A stretch of DNA of 64,000 nucleotides from Neocallimastix lanati (nom. inval.). Lineage: Eukaryota; Neocallimastigomycota; Neocallimastigomycetes; Neocallimastigales; Neocallimastigaceae. Below the pieces are notes generated by a model. The model worked only from the letters and a program-made list of their open reading frames with translations. It was not told the DNA's origin and ran no database searches. Both the position numbers and the translations under genes were made by a program. The DNA lies in the NCBI GenBank assembly GCA_016946835.1, contig JACVTC010000154.1, forward strand, positions 182,501 through 246,500. The letters are read 5' to 3'. Of this stretch, positions 52,771 to 64,000 are shown piece after piece. How positions within the stretch are numbered: position 1 is the stretch's first letter; each line of letters opens with the position of its first letter.

Positions 52771-55700
52771 TTTAATATTATAAATATTTAATATTATAAA
52801 TATTTAATAATTATAAATAAATAAATGTATATTTCTAAATAAATAAATAATTAATTAATTAAAAAATGAAATATTTAAATTTACCTATTTTTGGTTTCTT
52901 TAGTGATATTACTTTTTTAATATTATTTGATGAATTGAAGCTATCTTCATTTTTAATTTCTTTTTTTATAATTTCTATTTCTTCTTCTATAATTTTAACA
53001 TATTCTTGAGGTATTATAAATTGATGCATATGAACTGATATAGTTTCTTCTGATTTTTGAAGGAAATATTTATTGTGAATTTCATCAAATTCTTTGATTA
53101 ATATGCAAGCTTTATAGGTATCTTTTTTAATTTTTTTTATAATTTGAACAATATAAAACCCATCGTGGCCAATTTCTTCATTATAATCCCTATCATGATC
53201 TAATTCAATTAACATAACATCTTCTTCTTTAATATTAAAATATCTTAAATCTTCCTTTTTAACTGTAGTATTTGAACCTAATATTCAATTATGAATATTT
53301 TAATAATAAATAAAATAAAATATATTAAAAGTTTATATTTTAATTTAAAGAATATTATTATTATTATTATTATTATTATTGATTTTTTACCATCGAAAAA
53401 TTTTATTTTATAACAATTTGAACGCTTTATAAAATTTACAATTTTTCCTACATAATAACAATTAAATTTATTTTGTTTCCATAAAGCCCAAACAATTTTA
53501 TTTTCTTTGAATGCTTTATTCTTCCAATCTTTCTTTTTTTCTCTCATTAAATAGCATATATCATTTATGAAAGTTTTATCTCTTTCTTCATCGCTATATT
53601 TTATGAGCTTGTTTTCTTTTTCATTAAAGTTCTTTTGATTTATATTTGAATCTTCATCCACATATTCCTCATCATTATCAATATCAACATCATCAACATC
53701 AATATTATCAATATTAATATTATTATCATTTTTATTATCTATTTCATGTGTATTATTTATTTCATTCTTAATAATGGTTTTATTGACTTTCTTTTGATTA
53801 ATGGTAGAAGTTTTACTTTTATTTATTTTCATTAAATTCTTTGTTTTATTTAATTTATTATCTGAGGTATGATTAGAACGTGATGTATTATATTTCCTTT
53901 TTTTCTTAACATTTTCATCATAACTATTATTATCTTTTTGATTAATATTATATTCTGTTTTTATTTTGAAATTTTCGTTTTTAACAATATTTAATTCCTT
54001 TTTATTCATATAAATACTCAATGGTTTATCATCATCATCATCAACATCAACATGGTCTTTACAGCCATTCACATTATTATCATTAATAATGTCATTATTA
54101 TCTTCATTTATATCATTATTATCATTGATATTCTCTTTATTATCTTCATTAATATCATTATTATTATTAATATTGTCTTTACTATCTTCATTAATATCAT
54201 TATTATCATTAATATTCTCTTTATTATCTTCATTAATATCATTATAATCATTGATTGTATCATTATTTTTAGATTTATTACTGTTAATTATAACATTGAC
54301 ATTATTAATTGTATTATTATTATTAATCTTATCTTTAATATTAATATTATCATTCTTATTATTATTGGTATTATTATTTTCATTTTCATTATCATTATTA
54401 TCATTATTATTATTATTATTATTCGCTTTATAGATTTTCTCTGTTTTGTCTTTTTCATTTTTATCTTTTGTTTTATCTTTTATTTTAATATCATTTAATA
54501 TGTCTATTTCATCATTAAATGATATATTTTTTAAAATATTTTGGGTTTTTGACTGTGAGGAATCTCCATCATTACTTGATGTGATTATTAATGTTGGGGT
54601 CAATGAACTTTCTGAACTGCTAAATATTTTAAAATCGTTTTTTGATTCAAACGGATTGAAATTAGTGTCTACATTATCAATATTTATTTCATTTTCATGT
54701 TTCATTATTGATGGAATATCTATTACCACTGAAAACAAATTAATTTTATGAATTAACAAAAAAAGAAGACAAATAAATGAATAAATAAATAAATAAATAG
54801 ATTAATAAATAAATAAAATAAATGAATAAATAGATAAATAAATAAATAGATAAATAGATAAATAAATAAATAATTTAATTAATAAATAATTTAATTAATA
54901 AATAAATTAATAAATAAATTAAAAGTTAATAATATCTTACAATTATCATTATTATTATTAAATTTATTGACAATTTCTTTAATTTCATTCCTTGAATAAT
55001 TTTTATAGTTATGGGTTGTAGTATTCAATGGTGAATCCAATGACTTATTATGATTAAGAAAAAATGGTTTATTTTCTTGTATAATGTGTTCTTGAATATC
55101 TTTAATTCTTTTATCTTCACTAGTTATATTTTCATCAGATTGATTATTTATAGGTGATATATCAAGAATTTTTATTATATTATCAGGTGATTCTTCATTT
55201 TTTATTGGAATTTTATCATTAGATTCTATTAAATTATTTGATGATAAAAAATTTTCTTTATTAGAAAGATTTGATAAAGAAAATTGTGGACGAAGTGGTG
55301 TTGAACTAGTAATGTTAGAAAATGAAATATCATTTTTGCTATTATCTGAATATTGTGGTGAAGCATTCTCTGAAACATTTAAAATATTTACATTTCTATT
55401 TATCTCTTCATTAGTTGAAGTAATAGAATTCAAAGGTCTGAGATGTTTTTTATTTCTTGTGGTTATATTATTAAAAAATTTATTTTTTCTGTCTTTATAA
55501 TAATCTACAGATTTTATTTTAACAATTGGTTTATAGGAACTAGGATTTTTAAAATTATTTACATTTGAGGAAGGTATAATTTCATTGCTCGATATATTAT
55601 ATAAAAAATCACTTTTATAGTCTTCTTTTTTTAATAATTCTTTGTAACTTGGTGGTTTCTTTCCAAATTTTAAAAAAATTGAATTATTTTCTTTTGTTGA

Positions 55701-55787
55701 TATATTTACTTTTGTGTTGAAATTTGATTCTATATTAAGATAATTTTTATCAAATTTAATAGTTGTTTCCCATATTAGCTTTTCCAT
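50692..55787 (-). CDS. Rad9/Crb2/53BP1-type checkpoint mediator (Tudor + BRCT)
   Basis: A DNA-damage checkpoint adaptor of about 1,200 residues. Exon 1 (55787-54941) and exon 2 (54728-53391) encode a long disordered, Asn/Asp/Ser-rich region with repeated DINEDNKENINDNN-type units. A tandem Tudor follows: KIVWALWKQNKFNCYYVGKI and CYKIKFFDG, then across an intron VKKEDLRYFNIKEEDVMLIE. Tudor 2 is GFYIVQIIKKIKKDTYKACI. BRCT 1 starts NKIFEGYKFIVTVGGEDSVN (about 52575-52490) and runs on through QIKKLGGTIYNVNSF and KLPIVSYNWIYECINA. BRCT 2 is NLKFLLIGNTNFKSTYK, then LLITYSGGLVIPKN and the final WIIQCLINQRIVNYNNYQ. Tudor before tandem BRCT is diagnostic of this family, whose members bind methylated H4K20 and phosphorylated H2A. 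The gene has about nine exons. Many S/T-Q-poor stretches make kinase sites hard to judge. Confidence 0.88.
54780..54860. repeat. AAAT-type microsatellite in an intron of the Tudor/BRCT gene
   Basis: Imperfect AAAT/AGAT repeats occupy most of intron 1 (54729-54940). Confidence 0.8.
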
Positions 55788-56738
55788 TATAATCCCTTTA
55801 TACTAAATTTTTTATATCTAATTTTGATTTTAACGTAAAAAATACTTTTAATTGATATATATATAATTGATTTATATATATTAGATATTATTAAAAAAAT
55901 CTTCAATATATTTATAAAATTGAAAACTGAATATGTTGAATATATCAAAAAAAAAAAAAAAAAAAAAAAAAAAGACAAACAATTCTAAGTATTTAATTAT
56001 ATAACATTAATAAAATATATATATATATATTTTATTTAATTTAAATGAAATTTCTTTCGGTTTTATAATTGTAATAAATTAATATCAAAAAAATATATTT
56101 TAAAAGAAAAATATATTAATTTTATCATACATCTTAATTAATGGGGTATATATTGAATTGCTTATATCTTAATTATTATGATATATAACTTTTTCTTTAA
56201 AAAAGAAAAAAAAAAAAAAAAAAAGTTAAATATATTTTTTAAATTTTAAAGATTTTCAAAGATTTGAACATCTTTAATATTATTATTTTTTCTTTTATTA
56301 ATATTTATTTATTCTTAATAATGCTATTAATGGTCATAAAAAATTAAAAATATTTATTTAATATTGTATTAATCCATTCGATTTTTATTTCATAGATATT
56401 AATAAACTTTAAATTATTAAATCAAAAATTTTATAATTTATAAATAATTAATTATTTATATAAGAAAAATATAAAAAAAAAAAAAGAAAAATTAGTACTT
56501 TTATTATTACTAAAATTATTTAATCGTATTTCTATGATTAATAATTTTTAATTTTTAATTTAAATAATTTTAAAATAAATAATTATTTAATAACATTTAT
56601 TAATAATAATATTATTATTTTGCAAATAAAGGGGAAATATTTAAATACTTCAATTTTTTTTTTTTTTTTTCTTCATATTTTTTACAATATAACAACAAAG
56701 TTTTATAATTTTACATATAAAAAATAATTATTAAAGAA
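55788..56738. other. AT-rich divergent intergenic region
   Basis: Separates the divergently transcribed Tudor/BRCT and U2AF genes. It holds poly(A) at 55947-55972 and 56208-56224 and poly(T) at 56657-56670. No gene or clear promoter element could be supported. Confidence 0.6.
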
Positions 56739-60510
<3,772 letters not shown>

Positions 60511-60579
60511 TTATTTTAATAATTAATTTTTTAAAATTTATTTTATTTAATTTTATTTTATTTTTTTATTTTATTTTAT

Positions 60580-60620
<41 letters not shown>

Positions 60621-60751
60621 TTTTAAGAATTAATTATAATAGTAATCTTTTGATTTTATTATTATTATTAATATTTCATAATATTTTTATAATTTTTATT
60701 ATTTTAATTATTGCTATGACTTTTAATATTTTTTTATATTAGCATTTATAT

Positions 60752-60800
<49 letters not shown>

Positions 60801-60865
60801 TAAAATTATAATTTAAATTCTTCATAATTAAATATATATATTTTATTTATTATAACATAATGATC

Positions 60866-60900
<35 letters not shown>

Positions 60901-60905
60901 AATAA

Positions 60906-60942
<37 letters not shown>

Positions 60943-61147
60943 ATAATAATAAATAAAATAAAGTAAAAATTAAAATATAATGATAAATTGTTAAATATAA
61001 TACTAAAAATCAGAAATGGTACTTATACTGTTTTATGTATTTATTTTATTGTTTTTATCTTAAGAAAGACCTATATTTAAGAATATGTCATTACAAGATA
61101 TTTATGATCATTATTATATAATACTCTTACATATTGATAACATTAAA
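60511..61147. other. Homopolymer-rich spacer
   Basis: Poly(T) tracts at 60586-60615 and 60758-60799, an AAT/AAAT run at 60868-60908 and poly(A) at 60909-60940 lie downstream of U2AF. No gene was seen. Confidence 0.75.
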
Positions 61148-61248
61148 TGTTACACTGCATGGTACTATCAAATAGAAATAATTTATATATAATAAAATAG
61201 TATAAATTACAATGTAATTAAACACAAAAATACAATATTTAATATTCA
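61148..61248 (-). repeat. Probable LTR (about 101 bp) of a decayed copia element
   Basis: The block is bounded TGTTAC...ATTCA on plus (TGAATATT...GTAACA on minus). It is directly preceded, in minus orientation, by a purine tract GGTAGGGGAAAGGG (61249-61262), the position expected of a polypurine tract. No second LTR was found in the window. Confidence 0.5.
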
Positions 61249-61640
61249 CCCTTTCCCCTACCTTGATTTTTTCTACATATCCATAATGAAATCGATAAAG
61301 TATTTAAACTTGGATCTGCTATCATTGATCTAGAACCAATGAGGATTAATTTAATTACATTTTTTATAATTTTATCATGAATATATTAGATAATAATTCT
61401 AATAAATTTTATTGAATAATTCATTTACTAATCTTCCTATCTATATAGCCTGTTTTGAACCATCTATTAAACTTTAGTATTCGGTTTCTGTGCAAGATAA
61501 GGCCATATTTTTCTGAGTAATTGATTTCTACGATTAGGACTATTCCCTAATACAAATATATATTCTAAAGTGAATCTTCTTTTAATTTGATCACCAGAAA
61601 AATGTATTACAATATGCTCTTAAAGTTTTCTTTCCATTAT
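61249..61640 (-). pseudogene. Decayed copia RNase H relic
   Basis: Minus-strand fragments read FSGDQIKRRFTLEYIFVLGN (about 61600-61540) and, in another frame, QKNMALSCTETEY-stop-SLIDGSKQAI (about 61530-61450). They match the order of copia RNase H motifs (AGDxxTRxSTTGYVF, then STEAEYxSL). Stops and a frame change make it a pseudogene. It is more diverged than the copy at 33760. Confidence 0.65.
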
Positions 61641-63095
61641 AAAGGATTGAATAGTCCTATTAAGGTATTTTAATGTTTGAATACTTTAATTCAAATAATC
61701 TTTTGTTGGATTCTCGGAAATTATGTATCTTGTGGGTTATTACTACTTCACTATTTATTATATTTTATTTTATTAATACTTTACTCTTTTATATTACTTT
61801 ATTATTTATTTTATTTTATTCAATGTGTATTTTATATTTATTTATATTATTTTATATTATTATTTTTAATATTTATTATAAAGTTTAGTGTTGTACAAAT
61901 CTAGATTTTTCATCATCTTTTAATTCCAACTATAACTTTATTTATTCATTCACTTATTAATTACATGTATATTTTTTAAAAAACACAAAATTAATATAAA
62001 AATATTATTTGTCCAAATTGAACACAATTGGTAATACAAAATAAAAGTAATATTCAAAATAAAGCGTATGAATAAATTTTGAATAAGTCTATATGCATCT
62101 AACTTTACCTCCATATTATAAGATTTCTATTTAAAGGAATTCTTATACCTGATTAGGGTTTGAATTGACAATCTGAAAAAAAATATGGTCTTTTCCTTCA
62201 GAGATATTTCATTTGATTAATAAAGTTTTATCTTGTCATAATCAAACTTTAATTATTTTTATTAATGAGTTACATCATATATTAAAATCAAATAGCAAAT
62301 ATATATAAAAAAACAACCATCTTAATTTTTATATACTGAACATTATCAATTCATGATTTACTTTATTTTATAAAAATATCCAACAAGCTCATTATCAGAT
62401 TTTAAACTAAATTTTAAATGTTTTTATAAAAAACTTTCATATTTTCAATGTGATAAATAATTAATATAATTGATGCGATTTCATTGGACAGATCAAATAA
62501 TATATATAAATATTATTCATTTAATAACTGTATAAAATTTTTGAATTTCTTCATCTGAAAAAAAAATTAATAAATATAAAAAATAAATATATAAAACTAT
62601 ATCTAATTGTTATTAAATAATTTTAGTGATAATTTAGTTCGATACTTTTCAAAAACTCCAAAACAATCATTAATATCTACCTTTTCTTACATTGTAATAA
62701 TTTAAAAAGAAAGATTTATATTTTATGCCTCAAAATGTAATAATATTTAATTTAAATATATTAAAATTATTTAATATGATTCAATAAAATATGTTCTTTT
62801 CTTATTTTCTTTTTAAAAAATAATTTTCACTTTATAATCTCTTTTTTTTTTTTTTTTTTTTTTTTCACTTTTTTATTTATTATTATTTATTAAAAATATT
62901 TTAAAACCTTTATTTTTTATATTATTTTTATATATATATATATAAAATAATATATTATTTTAAAAATTATTATTATAAAATAAACATTAAAATAAAAAGT
63001 TTCACATATTTTTTTTATTATTACTAAATAATATTTAATTATTTATTATACTACTTAATTTTAGTAATTTTCCTACTTATTTATTAAATAAATAA
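61641..63095. other. AT-rich spacer, slightly GC-richer at 61900-62450
   Basis: No ORF of normal composition was seen. The stretch 61900-62450 is less homopolymeric than usual and could be further relic of the decayed copia element, but no motif could be named. Poly(T) lies at 62840-62865. Confidence 0.5.
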
Positions 63096-64000
63096 TTAAA
63101 CTCTTCTGGACTTTGGCTTTGAGTAGTAGTGAGTCCAAATACTACCAATATGCCAGTGTTTGAAGTACTTTCCATTACCTTCAGTACGAATACCATGTAA
63201 ATTGAAATTATATGGTGTAATAACACTCTTTGTAGTTGGCTTTACATTGAAAGTATAAATTGGATTTCCATTGGTAACATTAATCTTTGGACGGTTACTT
63301 GAAACAAATGGAGCATTCTTTTGAGCATAGTAAGAAGCAGTAGAAATGAAACCGCGGAGGAATTTGTTGTATTGCCATGCGCGATCACCACTGTAAGACT
63401 TCTTTGGGAAGTAGTTAAATGCATCAACTAATTGATTAAGAGTGTACTTAAAGTTATCGGCACCAACACTTTGGTTTTGTTTACGAACAGCTTCAAGTCT
63501 ATGTCTCAATGGTTTAGCTCTAACTTGTTGTTTACTAGAAACATTGCGAATTACTTGTTTCATTGGGGTCTGAGCCTTCTTTGGAGCTTGACGTTGTACT
63601 GGTTGTGATTGAGATTTTACTCTTAATTTTTGTTGTTTTTGGTATTGAAGTAACTTCTTTCTTTGTTCAGTTTGCTTCTTAAGTAAAAGCTCTTGTTGTT
63701 TTAATTGAGCCTTTTGGAGTAATTCCATTTGCTTCCTATGACGTTGTTGAATCTTTTCCATTTGTTGTTGTTGTTGTCTCATTTGTTGTTGTTGTTTTGC
63801 TTGTTCTCTTGGTGGTTCACGGATTTGTTTTGGTTGATTCTTGCCCCATGCTTTTTGGGCACCCCAGTTTGACTGTTTACTTTCACCCCATCTTGGTTGT
63901 TGGCTCATGTTTTGGTTCTTCTTTTGGTTTTTACCCATATTCTTATTCTTGTTTTGTTTTGATGTAATCCTCATGCCATTCTTGATAACTCTCTTTTGTT
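63096..64000 (-). CDS. Unrecognised Lys/Gln-rich protein, partial at window edge
   Basis: The frame is open from the right edge (reading QKRVIKNG before the first ATG at 63974), so the true start lies outside or the ATG at 63974 is used. Residues from that ATG: 1-60 are basic and Asn/Gln-rich (NKNKNMGKNQKKNQNMSQQP). About 60-130 is a Gln/Lys/Arg-rich predicted coiled coil (QQQQMEKIQQRHRKQMELLQ). About 130-170 is basic. The last ~110 form a compact, aromatic-rich segment (YFPKKSYSGDRAWQYNKFLR, then GKYFKHWHIGSIWTHYYSKP) ending RRV at 63096. Coding GC is high relative to all neighbours except citrate synthase, which suggests strong expression. I do not recognise the family. No signal peptide or membrane segment is visible. 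Confidence 0.75.
   Translation of the reverse strand, partial: QKRVIKNGMRITSKQNKNKNMGKNQKKNQNMSQQPRWGESKQSNWGAQKAWGKNQPKQIREPPREQAKQQQQMRQQQQQMEKIQQRHRKQMELLQKAQLKQQELLLKKQTEQRKKLLQYQKQQKLRVKSQSQPVQRQAPKKAQTPMKQVIRNVSSKQQVRAKPLRHRLEAVRKQNQSVGADNFKYTLNQLVDAFNYFPKKSYSGDRAWQYNKFLRGFISTASYYAQKNAPFVSSNRPKINVTNGNPIYTFNVKPTTKSVITPYNFNLHGIRTEGNGKYFKHWHIGSIWTHYYSKPKSRRV

Noticed and set aside
54052-54751. Plus-strand frames rich in Ile
   Set aside because: They are antisense to the Asn-rich exon of the Tudor/BRCT gene.

Overview
The window is extremely A+T-rich eukaryotic DNA. It has long poly(A)/poly(T) and ATT/TTA tracts, short AT-rich introns (GTAAnn...TAG) that interrupt almost every gene, and Asn-rich runs encoded by AAT repeats. 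The gene set includes an ESF1, a Sgf29, an Rpn6, an Rfc3/RFC5, a Kcs1-type inositol phosphate kinase, a Rad9/Crb2/53BP1 homologue and a U2AF large subunit, next to Ty1/copia elements and a 12-kb gene desert. This best fits an anaerobic gut fungus (Neocallimastigomycota). A dictyostelid is the main alternative. The assignment is an inference, not proven by a marker gene.

Layout: 1-1169 holds a SINE-like island. 1170-4768 (-) is ESF1. 4769-7768 is intergenic, with a structured-RNA repeat and two minisatellites. 7769-9524 (+) is SGF29. 10421-14822 (-) is a formin-type GBD/FH3 protein without FH2. 16926-19769 (-) is RPN6. 21394-24006 (+) is the RFC small subunit. 26033-28407 (-) is a plant-glyoxysomal-type citrate synthase with a PTS2-like N-terminus and an apparent tandem exon duplication. 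30112-35651 is a transposon region: a 300-bp ATT microsatellite, a non-autonomous LTR element with a tRNA-Lys-like primer site and a 5S-rRNA-like insertion, and a young, internally deleted copia element with identical LTRs. 35652-47580 is a gene desert with a MITE, a 35-bp VNTR and several GC-richer folded islands. 47581-49689 (+) is an IP6K/Kcs1-like kinase without introns. 50692-55787 (-) is the Tudor+BRCT checkpoint mediator. 56739-60510 (+) is U2AF65. 61148-61640 is a decayed copia relic. 63096 to beyond the right edge (-) is an unrecognised Lys/Gln-rich protein.

The protein-coding genes are mostly nuclear housekeeping functions: ribosome biogenesis, chromatin reading, proteasome, replication clamp loading, checkpoint signalling and splicing. 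They are unrelated to each other and there is no operon or cluster logic. The unusual content is in repeats and RNA-like islands. Two copies of a ~145-nt poly(A)-tailed element (6031, 41031) keep four hairpins by paired changes, which suggests a folded RNA that is or was mobile. Gene models were spliced by eye. Reading frames at the junctions were checked for citrate synthase, much of the Tudor/BRCT gene, parts of the formin-like gene and U2AF; other exon borders are approximate.
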